Source: Oscheius onirici
Lineage: Eukaryota > Nematoda > Chromadorea > Rhabditida > Rhabditidae
Assembly: GCA_932521025.1 (NCBI GenBank)
Contig: OW051471.1
Coordinates: forward strand, 8,432,001-8,496,000
Reading direction: 5' to 3'
DNA: 64,000 nucleotides
The notes beneath the pieces were generated by a model. That model was not told the DNA's origin and did not search any database. It saw only the letters and a program-made list of their open reading frames with translations. Shown here one piece after another: positions 23,920 through 35,136 of the stretch. The position numbers and the translations under genes were made by a program. Every line of letters begins with the position of its first letter. Position 1 is the first letter of the stretch.

Positions 23920-24617
23920 ATGGCGTCTCCAATGCGTTCGTCCCAGCAGTCAAGCGATACCTCGAGGAAGGAGAAGAAGAAAAATCGCAAGAGTCTACCG
24001 AGGAAATGTGCTCTGATCCGTAGGACCATCTTGGAGAACGGTGTCGAGAAGATAGAGCTGCGTTTCGTGAGCTATACGAAGGTCGGAGAAGGAGTCGACG
24101 AGAACGGATTTCTGAAGGACATTGGCGACTTTTTGGAGGAACAGATCAAGAAGGTTCGTTCAGAGGGTAGACTAACAAGAATTGGCTGAAAGATTGTAGA
24201 ACTACCGAAACCAGAAACAGTTCTAAACTCGATTTCCAGGACAGCGAGATGGAAAAGAAGCCTCTGTCTGACGGTACGAGCACTCCTCCCCACTCTCCGG
24301 TCTCGTCTACTCCCGCCACCACGACTTCTACCCGATCGTCCGAGGCCCTCACCTCGACTCATCATGAGACCACTTGCGGCAGGGCAGATCTTCTTCGCAA
24401 AGCCATCCCGACTCTGGAACGTCTTGTGGCTCACTACCAGAAGATTGCCAGTCACGCCAAGGACCCTGCCTCTGCTCGTGTCCTCAAACTGACGGCTCAG
24501 GATGTCCTCGAGGAAGTTCAGACGGCTCTTCTGACTGGCGGACTGGAAAATGTGGACCAGCTGATGGCCAGAATCAAGGAACTCAACAAAGTTCAGACGG
24601 AGGAAAAGAAGAAGTGA
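23920..24617 (+). CDS. Unrecognised charged cytoplasmic/nuclear protein
   Basis: Two exons (23920-24153 and 24240-24617) join in frame. The N-terminus is Ser- and Lys-rich (DTSRKEKKKNRKSLPRK), followed by a compact segment (ALIRRTILENGVEKIELRFV ... FLKDIGDFLEEQIKK). The second exon has a Ser/Thr/Pro-rich linker and a predicted alpha-helical C-terminal domain (LLRKAIPTLERLVAHYQKIA ... AQDVLEEVQTALLTGG) ending in TEEKKK. There is no signal peptide or membrane helix, and the product is about 205 residues. The helical C-terminus is loosely reminiscent of BAG-type co-chaperone helices, but I would not assign it. Codon use is strongly biased to G/C endings, suggesting good expression. Confidence 0.75.
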
Positions 24618-25338
24618 AACTACACTGCACAGAAGAATAAGAAAACTTTGGAAATAAACCTGTTTTCTTGGAAAGTTCTTCCTCAACTTTTTACCTAAAT
24701 ATTTTGGTAAGGGAAACAGAGAAATGTTTGTGACATCTCCGATGATAGAAAACTAGGTTATCGTCTGTTATCTATTGTTTGGAGAGCACTCGATGTTTGA
24801 CATCGTCGCTAGTATCTGTAAAAGATACAGGTACTGAGCAACATATCATTGCTCCAAGTCGGTCAATTCTGTGGACGTTTTCAACTATTGCACTTTGGCA
24901 TATTTTAGCACTCAAGTTTTGGTTGTACTGCAGTAGGCGCCTCCCTTCGTTCAAACAATCCTAAACTCGCGTTTTTTACCATTTTTCTTCTATTTTTCCC
25001 GTTTATAACCAAGTTTATCGAATTCAGCATGTAAAGCAACCACCAGGACGTGAAAACTAGTCGAAAATATCATGAAGCCTACGCTTGTTCTTTATAAGCC
25101 ATCCTCGGACATTTGTCTTTTACTTCTGCCTATTTTAGACCAATTTCCACATCTAGGGAGTTGTTTTACACGCTGAATTCATTAAGCACGCTTAAAAATG
25201 TGAAAAATGAAAGGTAAATGGGTAAAAACGCAATTTCAGGCCAGTTTGGGAATTCGCGCCAAAAATGTTTGAACGACGGGTGACACCTACTGCAGTACAA
25301 CCCAAGTTTTATTTATCAAGAACACTCTTCAGAAGACA
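24618..25338. other. Intergenic
   Basis: AT-rich DNA after the 3' UTR (AATAAA-like ATAAAC at about 24653). Overlapping 60-codon ORFs at 24772-24964 on both strands are mutual shadows. I see nothing else. Confidence 0.45.
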
Positions 25339-26160
25339 TGGCTTTTTTCAAGGCAATATTTCAAAACTTGGTGAACAAACTATGCAAACGGAAAGATCAA
25401 ATCGCAAAGGTATTAATTGTTTCTTTCGCTGTTTTTCAATGAAATGGTTTTCAGTGTGTGGCCTACTTACTTGTGATCCTACATCTGTCACCATTATGCG
25501 TGTTCTTAAATGAACTAATTGGCGGCCCTCAGCTAAGACACGTGGTAAAGCTATTTAATCTCACAATCAGCACAGTTTTCAGTTAATTCGGAATGTTATC
25601 TCAATCGTCTCCATCGTGTCCTTCTACGCAGGGGTTTATGTCAAAAAGAGTGCATTTATGTATCCGCTCCTGGTAGCTTACGGATTGCTGAACTTGACTT
25701 TTGGATATCATTTCATCAATAAGGTTCATATGCTCATCTTCCCAGAATTGCATTTGGACAAAGTAAGTTAAATGTTAATTTGCGTGATTTCAATTTGTTT
25801 GCAGTTTGGGTACTCCTATCTCAGACCATGCAAGACGGAAGAGGAATTCCTTTGCAATGAAGGTATCACATCAATTAGTTTATGTTCTGATCATATTTAG
25901 CTTTGTTCAACCAGCTGTTACTGGGGACTCTTCAATCTCTCAGCTTGTTTTCTATAGTGGCAGCAGTGAGCGGCATGCTGCTTTTCGTGTTCTACAACAT
26001 CTCCGAGAAAAAGCAAACCTCAGAGCAGGCTAATGTGGAGATGGAAGAGATTGTTGTCACAAAGTATTCTTTCAAAGTTTCAGTTACTTGTTACACATTC
26101 TGTCTTTTGCTGTTACACTTTATATTAAAACATCAGTTTATTGAACATTTGTGGACATAA
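25339..26160 (+). CDS. Four-helix membrane protein, nematode family member 1
   Basis: ATG 25339 starts MAFFKAIFQNLVNKLCKRKD. After an intron come helix 1 (CVAYLLVILHLSPLCVFLNE), helix 2 with IRNVISIVSIVSFYAGVYVK, the conserved KKSAFMYPLLVAYGLL (helix 3), a loop with two cysteines (RPCKTEEEFLCNE) and helix 4 (FSIVAAVSGMLLFVFYN). The exon layout and the motif [KQ]KRxxMxPxLAxY match four more genes at 28977-33413. The C-terminus extends to a TAA at 26158-26160 and overlaps the end of the convergent receptor gene by 23 bp. Function unknown; the shape resembles claudin- or MARVEL-like four-helix proteins but no family was recognised. Confidence 0.7.
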
Positions 26161-27544
26161 CAGAAGAGACTACAGCGCTCGTCCTGTTCCATCCACAGAT
26201 CCTGTAGATTCTCTGACGATAACTTTCCATGAACGAGAACAAAACTATCGCATTAAGCAACGGAAATAGGCTATTGAAGCAGTTCGTCACGTAAGCATCC
26301 CAATCTGGCATATTTCTTTTTAGTCCGACTAAAATATAAGCTATATAAGTGATCCATGGCCAGTACAAGAAAAACAAAGGAATTGTGCTCTGAACAAAAA
26401 TATAGTTTGCCTGATTCTCGTCGTACTTGGCACACTAAAAGTTGTAGCATTCTCTTGTTCAGCTTCCTAGTACTGTCACTAATACCAACTGATTTGATTT
26501 TCAGCACAATTTTGCGACTACAGAACACTGCAATGAAAAGAGCGACAGCTGCCTCTCCCAAAAGATGATAAAGAACAAGATCTTGTAACGTTCTGTCTTC
26601 TCTCTGAATGAATTTAGACTCTGAATAAAAGAGTGATACCGTAGAGCTCAGAGACATGTGTTCCTCGTTGTCGGCGTCGATGCCATAAAGTCGAAGAGAC
26701 TCGGACCGGATGAGGGAAACCTCTTGAGGAGTTGGGTCGAAAAAGACAAAGAGAGATAAAAAGAGAGTGACAACATTTTCCAAGCAAATGACGATGGTAA
26801 GCATGGTGACGAAGGTTTTCCATGCGTGAGACTCGCTGAAAAAATATAGATCCATTTTGTCAACTTTCCATGAATAACGATCTCTTCAATCTTTCCATTA
26901 CCCGGCTCTGAGGTTTGCTTCTTTCTAACAAAAAAAGTTGAAGAACAACGAAGCCTACTCTAGAAGATCTGTCATTTTCCAGACAAAATCTCAACGTGTT
27001 CGTCATCTCTTCATCTACTGATCATTGCCCCACTGACTTACAGACACAGCATTTTGTAGCGGTAGAGAAAGCAGCTGGTAAATAATATCCCAGTTCCGGC
27101 AGTGGCAAAGACGTAGACACGGAGAAAGTAAATATTTCCAATCGAACTACTAGGAATGATTCCCACTGTTCCGTTTGAAACTATAACCGCTGGCTGAGTA
27201 ATCAGAATGACTGTAGAATAGAACAAGTCGGCAATTATGAAGAAAAACATGAAATACTTGTAGGAGCCAAGAGATCGTGCAGAGGATGTGAAGAAGGCAA
27301 AGAGGAGAAGGAGATTCAGACCAACTAAAAACTTTTAGCTGAGAAATAAGATAAACTGACCTGATAACGTAGAACAGACGTTTGAAACTACGTGGAAAAG
27401 CATGTTGGTAATTAGAAGACCTGCGATGCGGACATCCTCGTTACACTCAATTGAATAGAAAAGTAAATGAAGTCTAAGATTGGAAGTCGTGGAAAATTCA
27501 CATGAGGTCAGTTGAGAAGTCAGGCGGGATGAAAAGATACTCAT
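26138..27544 (-). CDS. Serpentine chemoreceptor, Str/Srj-like
   Basis: ATG 27544 (MSIFSSRLTSQ). Spliced exons give SVGLNLLLLFAFFTSSARS, then LGSYKYFMFFFIIADLFYS, the Str-superfamily signature around helices 1-2, followed by TVILITQPAV. Later segments include CLESHAWKTFVTMLTIVIC, VLYHLLGEAAVALFIAVFC, the helix 5-6 linker STRKLNKRMLQLLVCQ, and helix 7 with FPLLNAIVLFSFMESYRQRI before the tail. The stop is at 26138. It is a seven-helix receptor with unknown ligand. The 5' exon before helix 1 is longer than usual, so an internal ATG may be the real start. Confidence 0.75.
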
Positions 27545-27968
27545 TGGAAACGGCCAAACTTCAAAGCCAACCAAGTCAATCGTGAGATATTTATGAGAAA
27601 AAAAAAGAGATGTTTAGATGTATAATTTTACTAGTGCAAAATGAAAGGAAATGGTTTTTTGCAAACCGATAGCCAGAGAAAAAATGTCGTGATCAGGGTT
27701 ACGATAAGCGGAGCATAAAGAGAAAACTACTGTTAACATTATTTCGTACACTCATCACAATCGGTTGTTGTGTTCCTACGTCGTTGTACAATAAAGATAA
27801 ACCTATTAGCGTATCACTGAGTAACAGTTTGTTTTCACCATGATAAGCTTGCAACAATCAAGAGAAAAAAAAAGTAAGAACTGAATTTTCGACATTGCAA
27901 GGCGCTGTCATTTTTTTTTGCCTTTTTGCCTCATATTTCAGAAATATAAAAGTTCCTACTTTTCCGTT

Positions 27969-28106
27969 TAGAAGAATCTCCCCCGTTTACCACAAACTCA
28001 AACCCCTAAAGTCAGATGGGTCCATTTGGTCGGTAAGGGCATGCCTCTCTGTTGCCACCCATTTCAGAGGCGATGATGGCTCCGATCGCTTCCAAAAAAA
28101 AACGCC
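27969..28106 (+). repeat. Long inverted repeat, left arm
   Basis: This arm is the inverse of 28701-28845. The core at 28001-28050 (CCCCTAAAGTCAGATGGG through GGTCGGTAAGGGCATGCC and CTCTCT) is essentially perfect in both arms. Flanking parts (AGAATCTCCCCC outside; CAGAG.CGATGATG..TCCGAT inside) are recognisably shared. About 600 bp lie between the arms. Confidence 0.85.
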
Positions 28107-28700
28107 TGTCAACGGTTCACGAGAGACTGACTAATGGAGAGCACAAAGAAAACGAGATTAAGACAGATGATACTTAAGGCTGCAATAGATATAATATCAA
28201 GACCAGACAAAAGGGAGGAGTTCTTTTCTCACAAGTCTGAGACCACGAGGTAGACTTTAGGGGGGAACGTTCAAGAATTCTGTTTCTTTTTCAATGGACA
28301 GCAGAAACAGTTAGAGTCTTTCTCAACAAATGTTACAAGAGATCCAATAAGTCGAAAGTGACCAGAGTTTTCAAGAAAATTTCGGTCCAAAGGCCTAATT
28401 TATGATAGATGCAAGAAGTGTCCTATATTTCTGTTTCCCTGCCTCGTCTTCCTAATGTCTTTCACAGAACAGTTATAAGTTTCATCCGCTTTATTAGTCT
28501 TCATCTACAACGGCCTCAACTTGTGAGACCATGTTCCGGATTTAAAAAATAGAATTCTATTGTCCGTAGAATCTCTTCTCTCTAAAACTTAGAATCACAT
28601 AGCAATTGTCGGGTATATTCTCAGTTCGGCAGCTTCCTTCTTAGAATCGTCACCGTTTATCCTCATTAGCTCCTATCCTTTTCTCAACCCTTCACGAACC

Positions 28701-28845
28701 TTTTTGCGAAGCTATCGGATTCATCATCGTCTCTGAATTGGCTAGCAATAGAGAGGCATGCCCTTACCGACCAAATGGACCCATCTGACTTTAGGGGTTT
28801 TTACTTTTAGGCATGTGGGGGAGATTCCTCAAAGAGGCACGATTC
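28701..28845 (-). repeat. Long inverted repeat, right arm
   Basis: Partner of 27969-28106; core at 28751-28799. The spacer holds no ORF I can support, so this is either a non-autonomous DNA element with long terminal inverted repeats or a pair of inverted copies of an unknown sequence. Confidence 0.85.
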
Positions 28846-28976
28846 AAACTCAATGTTTCGCTTGCTTTCTTTACTGGGTCAAATAATTTGTATGGTGTGA
28901 GCTTTACAACGACACATAACATTTTATGAAAGATCAATTGTATAAATGACTTCCTAATCGTATGGCCATCAATATT

Positions 28977-29757
28977 TTAGACATACATAGGAACTTTCTG
29001 ATATGTCTCCATCTCCTGCTCCCTCTGTCCCTCCTCTTTCTCTTTGATCCAATAGTACGTCTTTCCGATAGGCACAAGAAGTGTGTACGTAACCAAAAAG
29101 AAAATACATGTGGAGAATGTGTAAGCGAACATGACTGAAAATTATCCTATTTTCCTTCACCAAGAATAACTTACCAGATCGCATTTCTTCATTCGTGTTA
29201 ATTCCCGCCGGCTGTAAAATGTGTTTTGCAATAAGAAGATAAACTACCTACCCAAGGAGCAGCTAGTTGTGGAAACAGGGCAAACACAAAAAAGAGGAGC
29301 ATGGCCGAGCTAAAGAACATTGTTATGAGAGAGTAGCATGCCATCAGTGGGATCAGATAGAGACGTTTGTTCAGATAAAGTCCAACTATCGTCGAATGTA
29401 CGACTCCTCCGTAAAGGAATGTGAAAAAGAGCTGGAAAGTGGACTTGAAACTTTGAATAGCCGTTTCAATTACATAAAGAAATAAACTCTTTTTTTAAAT
29501 TTCACCTGCCAAACAGACTTGTCCTTTCCAGTGATGAGACAGAAGAGCATATACCAGAGTCCCAAATAATGTGCGACAGTTAAAATCCAGGTGATCGGCT
29601 AAACTTCTTGAGTTAAGCGTCATGTCAAACTCACATAGCTGTGCAGGGTGATGGAGCAGAAAATTGGGTTTTTGAAACTTTTTGGGACCATGCTAGGGGA
29701 AGGAGTCTGCCGGTACTTTTGGTATTGTTCTCCTAACATTGCTCTAATAGAAGGCAT
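28977..29757 (-). CDS. Four-helix membrane protein, family member 2
   Basis: ATG 29757 (MPSIRAMLGEQYQKYRQTP) leads to a 60-residue cytoplasmic part with FKNPIFCSITLHSY. Helix 1 is TWILTVAHYLGLWYMLFCLI, helix 2 LFFTFLYGGVVHSTIVGLYL, and helix 3 starts with the family motif LNKRLYLIPLMACYSLI. A loop (ALFPQLAAPW-PAGINTNEEMRS) precedes helix 4 (MFAYTFSTCIFFLVTYTLLV) and an acidic tail ending KVPMYV at 28977. It is the most diverged of the tandem minus-strand set (28977-33413). No function known. Confidence 0.7.
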
Positions 29758-30202
29758 GGTCCGAGATCAAAGCGAGGGAACCCCGTTGGTAAGGCAAGAC
29801 GGTCGGAATGAGCTGCAATGATAACGGTATCGGTTGATAGGGTCAGCTGATCGATTTTTGACAAACAAAGAGCCGCTTTCACAATCTTGACATTCAAATG
29901 TCTCCAACGTTCAGCAACCTTCGGCATTCTGTTGGACAGTTTGTTGTCTCCATTCTAAACAGCGGATGTACAGCTAGTTTTCGTATTCATCATTGGCTTA
30001 TCTTCTTCAGATTACTGTGAAGGAAAGTAGAGAGAAAGGGAAAAATGTGGTACCGGGAACCGGAGAAGAGCTTGGTCGATGCGTTATGACCTAGATAGAG
30101 TCAAGAGTTTCTGTATCTCTCCCGCTGTATCTGGACAGAAATAAATAGCTTTATCAGTTGATCTACGTTTACAATCGATATAATGCGAAAATATCTGGGG
30201 AC
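29758..30202. other. Short intergenic region
   Basis: A 60-codon ORF at 29733-29927 (-) overlaps the start of family member 2 and has no support. I see no RNA gene. Confidence 0.4.
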
Positions 30203-30928
30203 CTAGAGATGTTCCAACTGGGCATCACGAGTGTTTTCCTGCTCCTTATTGAATAGATTCTTCCAGATGAAGACGAGCATAGCGCCGATAACAATATATG
30301 CAGCAAACCATCCAAGCGATTTAACAGCTGTAGCCAGAGTAGCGTAGAAGATCTCTTAAAAGAAGTTGTAATTCAACCAAAATAAGTCTCACTGTCATGG
30401 CCATCAGCCTGCAGTTTGGCATCAGTTTTGTTGCAAAGCTGAGCAATGTGGAAGAAGACATAAGCATGTGGTTCCTGAAAATAACTTAACAAATGAGAGA
30501 AAAACAGGTTAACTAGTTGAGATGGAGCTGGAACAAAATCCTAACAAATGAGAAGATAGGCGCAACAGATGAGGTCGAATCCGAAAAGCGTAGCAGCCAC
30601 AGTATAGACAGCAAGGATAGGATACATGAAGAACCTCTTCTTGAAGTACATGCGCAGATAAAAGAACACGATATAACCAATGATAATAGCAGAGGAACTA
30701 AAATTTGAATCAAAAAAGGAAAAGGGAATCACTTTGGGCGTAGAGTTGAAAGCCCTGGTGATAGACGAAAATGCCAAGTAAAAGAGAACCATGCGAAGCA
30801 AAGCCAGGCTGCCAGCCAGGTACTGAAAAAAGGCAGACTTAAAAAAATGAAATAAAACTACCTTGATACTTTTTGTTAGAGAGATCGTTGACTGCGTTCT
30901 CTGCAGCAGTCCAGAGAGGGGAATGCAT
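30203..30928 (-). CDS. Four-helix membrane protein, family member 3
   Basis: ATG 30928 (MHSPLWTAAENAVNDLSNKK). Exons give helix 1 (YLAGSLALLRMVLFYLAFSS), helix 2 (SSAIIIGYIVFFYLRMY), the family motif KKRFFMYPILAVYTVAATLF in helix 3, a loop with CNKTDAKLQADGHD, helix 4 (SLGWFAAYIVIGAMLVFIW) and a basic-acidic tail ending AQLEHL at 30203. All introns are short and in phase. About 180 residues. An upstream block at 31102-31200 is shared with the next gene. Confidence 0.75.
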
Positions 30929-31101
30929 TGCTGGTTGGAGTTAGCTGAAGGTTTTTATGAAAGTCGTTTGAAAGCACCAAGAAAGGAGAACGACGAGGTG
31001 AAGAGGATAGTGTAGGAATAGGAAAAATGGTCCTCTCCTATGTGTTTACCCGCTCTGACTCACGAAATCTGACTGCTCGGTTGTCCCTGTTCAATTGGAA
31101 A

Positions 31102-31200
31102 ACAGTGCCTAGAGGATGGGCTGCCGAACAGTTTTCAGAGAAAGACCTGTGTCTCTGATAGTTGCATAATGTCTCGAGGTCAGCGGTCAGAGAAACGAGG
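31102..31200 (-). promoter_or_regulatory. Duplicated upstream element, copy 1
   Basis: A block of about 95 bp, centred on GGATGGGCTGCCGAACAGTT and TTGCATAATGTCTCGAGGTC, lies about 175 bp 5' of family member 3. It recurs with about 85-90% identity by eye at 32330-32426, at a similar distance upstream of family member 4. The part GCATAAT[CG]TCTC is also seen at about 33532 upstream of family member 5. Confidence 0.6.
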
Positions 31201-31435
31201 GAACTATAAACAAATCGTTTCGAAATCCGCCTGCGTTAATCAATTAGTGTCATCACCCTCAAAGAGTCGCATATGTCGCACCAGTCGAGGAACAGATAAC
31301 AAGGCTTTTTACCACTTCAGATCAAGACTGCTCAAAGTTTATCAGAGCTTCATTTATAGTGCAAAGCTGAACAATGTGCGATATTGTATTGTAGAAGTAG
31401 ATACAGATTGGATTTGTTCTATACAGCGGAGTCTC

Positions 31436-32185
31436 TCAAGAAGTTCCGATCATTTCCAATTCGACATTGCCGAAAGTCGGCTGGATCTTCTTGTACAAGT
31501 TCTTCCAAACGAAATGGAGCATGGCACCAACAGTAGCAGAAGCGGCAAAGTCTACAATGGAGACACCGGCTGCACGGGTAGCCCTGTGGAAGAAATCTGA
31601 ACCATAATATCATAGCTGTAATCGTAGAAAACTCACGATCTTTGCAAGCCCTTTGACTGCTGACACGTTCGCCAGCACAGTAGCTATCAATTTTAAGGTA
31701 GACAAACATAAACTCGGTCTGAAATGAACTGAGTTCTGGAAGAGCAATTTATCTTACATTATAGGAACCCAGCATGTAGTCCTGACGAAGAAGAATGTCA
31801 AGGCTGTGAATGACTTCGTATCCGAAAAGAACGATCAGCACAGCGTAGAAGGCGAGAAGCGGACACATGAGGAACCTCTTCTGAAGGAGAAGACCCAAGT
31901 AAAACGATGTGATGCAGACGATGGCAGTCATGTTTAGCATGAGCTAAAAACTGTAGCTCAAAAAAGTAATGCCCACCTCGTGCTTGGCGGTTGTAGCATT
32001 TGCAACGATCGGAATCGCCCGGTATAAGGGGGCCAGATGAAGAACAATCAGAATAACAGCAGACAACTGAAACGCATCGACGTTTCTCAACGAAAAACTA
32101 CCTTGGCAAACTCAGGCTTCCATTTCGACAGCATGTTGGTCACTTCTTGAGCGGCAGTTCTGAGAATAGTCGCTGTATGGGCCAT
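31436..32185 (-). CDS. Four-helix membrane protein, family member 4
   Basis: ATG 32185 (MAHTATILRTAAQEVTNMLS). Helix 1 is LSAVILIVLHLAPLYRA, helix 2 MTAIVCITSFYLGLL, and the family motif is LQKRFLMCPLLAFYAVLIVL. A long loop (YLKIDSYCAGERVSSQRACK, two cysteines) precedes helix 4 (GVSIVDFAASATVGAMLHFV) and a tail ending ELEMIGTS at 31436. It is closely related to family member 3 in both the coding part and the upstream DNA, which suggests a recent tandem duplication. Confidence 0.75.
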
Positions 32186-32329
32186 GACTGGTTGGAGTTA
32201 CCTAAAAACTTGATATATACAGAACATAAAAATATAGAAACAGGAAGAAAAAAAATAGCAACTGAGAAGAAGTTCAGCAAGTGTTTATCAGAGACGAGTT
32301 GTGTTCGGCAGTCCACACTAACTCGGAGG

Positions 32330-32426
32330 ACAGTGCTTAAAGGATGGGCTGCCGAACAGTTTCCAGAGAAAGACCTGTGTCTCTCACATATGCATAATGC
32401 CTCGAGGTCAGGAGCCAGAGACACGC
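32330..32426 (-). promoter_or_regulatory. Duplicated upstream element, copy 2
   Basis: Direct repeat of 31102-31200, about 145 bp 5' of the ATG of family member 4, with a few substitutions and the same order of sub-motifs. Confidence 0.6.
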
Positions 32427-32663
32427 TAGAGAGCGCGGTAAACATACAGTTGCGAAATGTACTAATGATTTACAACCGTCGGACTCAAAGAGTCCTATAC
32501 TTCTCCTTAGGGAGATATGGCGCTGTTTTGAGAATACAATTTGCCGGACAGTCAGATTTTGTTGAATAAAAGGATAAAAACAACTTGATTTATTCGTAGC
32601 AAGGGTAGTGGGCATGCTAAATAATCAGAACAAGTGATAGGTTAAAAACTGAGTCTACACGCT

Positions 32664-33413
32664 CTACAATTCGAATTCACTCAGTTCGAGGCTCTTCGAC
32701 GACTTTTCAACAATCACGAAGTAGTGCTTGTAGATGAACCGGAGCAGGGCGAAGATCGATCCGAAAGCGATGAAAAGGCTCATAAGCCAAGCAATAGTCA
32801 GCAGAAGAGAAAGATAGGTGTCTGAAACACTGACGTAAGATCAAAATTGATCAAAACTACCGTTGGAACACTGCGGAGAACTGCAGAGAAGATTAGGTTT
32901 CAAGTCAAGCTTGTAGGCAATCAGCTAAATATAAATTTGCTGCTTAATGTAAATGATACTCACAGGTACTTCGCGGTATTTCGGGAACAAGAGCACCAAA
33001 ACAACTTCCATAATTGAAATACTAGCGACGAACGTCAAGAGTCCGTATTGGGCGAGGATCGGAATGAGCAGAAGTCGCTTCTTCGTGAAAATGCTGATAT
33101 AGAAAGCGACCATGGTGAGGATCCATAGGATATCTCTGACTACCTAGAAATATAGAATTGAACAAAAGTAAGAAGAAGAAAAATACCTCGTAAAGGCGAT
33201 CGTGGAAGGAAAGAATGGTCAACACTACCACGCTCAGCGGCAAAATGTGAAGAACGGAGAGGAAGCAGGCCAGATACTGAAGAAAAAGTTAAGTTAAGTT
33301 TACATACTTACACGAGCGAGTGTCTCCTTCTTTTTCTTCAGTTTGTCCACGTCGATGATTTTCGGCTCAGAGGCAGGAAAAAGGTCCATCACAGCCTCAG
33401 ATTCAGCTAACAT
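32664..33413 (-). CDS. Four-helix membrane protein, family member 5
   Basis: ATG 33413 (MLAESEAVMDLFPASEPKII) gives a longer charged N-terminus with KLKKKKETLAR. Helix 1 is YLACFLSVLHILPLSVVVL, helix 2 DILWILTMVAFYISIF, and the family motif is TKKRLLLIPILAQYGLLTFV. The loop has CSSPQC. Helix 4 is LLLTIAWLMSLFIAFGSIFA, and the tail KSSKNLELSEFEL ends at 32664. It has the same exon pattern as members 3 and 4. Confidence 0.75.
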
Positions 33414-34036
33414 CCTGCAACTTTTTTATGTCGTTAAGAAAAGAGAGAGAAGAAGGAAAAGCTGAAAGATAGTGGGTTGGGTAAATGCGCCGGTCAAAAG
33501 AGCCTGAGCCCGTCTGAGATCTCTCGCATTAGCATAATCTCTCTCTCTCGGTTGGGCACGAGGGAGCGCGCGTGTAAACTGTTTCACAACCTTCTTTGTT
33601 GACTCCTTCCTGCGCCAGATGGTAGTTCCGGGCAAGCGGAAAAAAGATAGCCCGTACAACCGTTTAAATGCGAGAAAGCAACCGCTACTGAAAGGGATCC
33701 ACTTTGTCTTGGATATGCTGTTTTCCCAACAAAATTACTGACTGCAGTACAGTTCTGGTGAGTTAATTACACCTACAAAAAACTGACAGACGTTGTTGTG
33801 AAATCGTATCCCCACTACGATTTGAGACTGTCTAGAACAAAGGTTGTGTTGTGCGCCTACAGGCTACAATTACCGTCTCTATTAATGTCAAAACAAGACC
33901 AAAACCTCCTTTCGGAACACTTTCTGTATCGAGAAACAGCAGCGTAATATCTTTTTGTCTTGCCAACTCACTCTTATCTGAATCCGTCACTTCTTCATCC
34001 TCCATCTATTCCCAATAACAAGCTTACTTGAAACTT
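33414..34036. other. Divergent intergenic region
   Basis: Separates family member 5 (-) from a receptor gene (+). It contains a CT-rich run at about 33535-33560 next to GCATAATCTCTC. No gene seen. Confidence 0.4.
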
Positions 34037-35136
34037 ATGATGGACCTATGGAGCATCGCTACCACATTTTTTGCCACTTCGGCCGTATTTCTCAATTGTC
34101 TTCTGATTTTGATAATTGTCTTTTATGCCCGATCTGCTCTGGGAAAGTACAAATGGGCTTTGCTCGTTCTCTCCATGTTCGAGATAATCTTCGCCTCGGG
34201 AATCATCTTCGCGCCTCCGGTAAACTACATTGAAAAACTGTTAAAAACAGTCTCTGTTCAGTACTTTATAATCACAAACAAGTTTTGGTACAGTTTGTCA
34301 TCGGGAGCAATCTATCAGAACAGGATCATTGGAAAAATCGGCTTCATTGTCTATTGCTCTCTTCACCAGATTTACGTCATGTTTCTGGCCGTTTTGTTCG
34401 TTTATCGCTATCTGGTGATCTGCCAGTGAGTCTGCCTTTTCGCTAAGAACAAAGATTTTAGAAAAGAGCTACTGGCGAAAATTCGAAATTCCAAGTATCT
34501 GTCTCTTCTAGTTCTATCCGTACAGCCCCTTCATGTAATACTAACGTTACTTTGTGGACTGGTTCTCTGCACTCATGAGACCATGACCGAACAGCATCCG
34601 CTGAGAAATTTGTCTGTGGATGAAGTACCAAACAGTGTGGATATAGCATCTTTGAGCATCAAGGTAAGTTGTTTTTAGAGATTTAAACTGCTTTTCCAGG
34701 ATGCGGTTACATTCTTTGGATATGCGAATCACGTTCTACTCTACTACGGAACCATTCCAATTTTCATCATCTGTGGAATACGTATCTGGGAGACGATTTC
34801 AAAGAATCAAGCTCAGCGCTCAAGTGATGCCATGCTGGAGCAAAAACGCCTTTTCTATCTCATAATCATCCAGGTGAAAAATCTATAAATCAAAATCAAA
34901 AGTTGGTCCAGACTATTACTCCGCTCTTCTTATGCAATCTGCCCTTTTTGATAATGCTGACTTTCCCTCTGTGGCCGGATACCTTTATCTTTAACTCGAC
35001 TTCAAAGCTCATTCCTCTAATCACGGTCATTCCGAAAATTGTCGATCCGATTGCCACGATCTTCTTCATTCCTCACTACAAGAAGACAGCTGCGAGGATT
35101 TTCATGAGTTGGTTTTTATGGAAAACAAAAATATAA
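34037..35136 (+). CDS. Serpentine chemoreceptor, Str/Srj-like
   Basis: ATG 34037 (MMDLWSIATTFFATSAVFLN). Helix 1 is followed by SALGKYKWALLVLSMFEIIF, the Str-superfamily helix 2 pattern. VMFLAVLFVYRYLVICQ ends helix 3 with the YRY motif. Later exons give KYLSLLVLSVQPLHVILTLL, YGTIPIFIICGIRIWETISK, and QKRLFYLIIIQTITPLFLCN (helix 6). Helix 7 has PLITVIPKIVDPIATIFFIP, ending in PHYKKTAARIF and WKTKI. Four exons, about 340 residues. A related gene lies at 44061-45232 (-). Confidence 0.82.

Noticed and set aside
27895..28134. 79-codon + ORF over the left inverted-repeat arm
   Set aside because: The frame is not kept in the right arm, so the repeat is unlikely to be coding.
31169..31600. 143-codon + ORF
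   Set aside because: It overlaps the duplicated upstream element and the antisense of four-helix member 4; no family.
32147..32569. 140-codon + ORF
   Set aside because: Antisense to the promoter and first exon of four-helix member 4; it includes the duplicated upstream block, which is non-coding in both copies.
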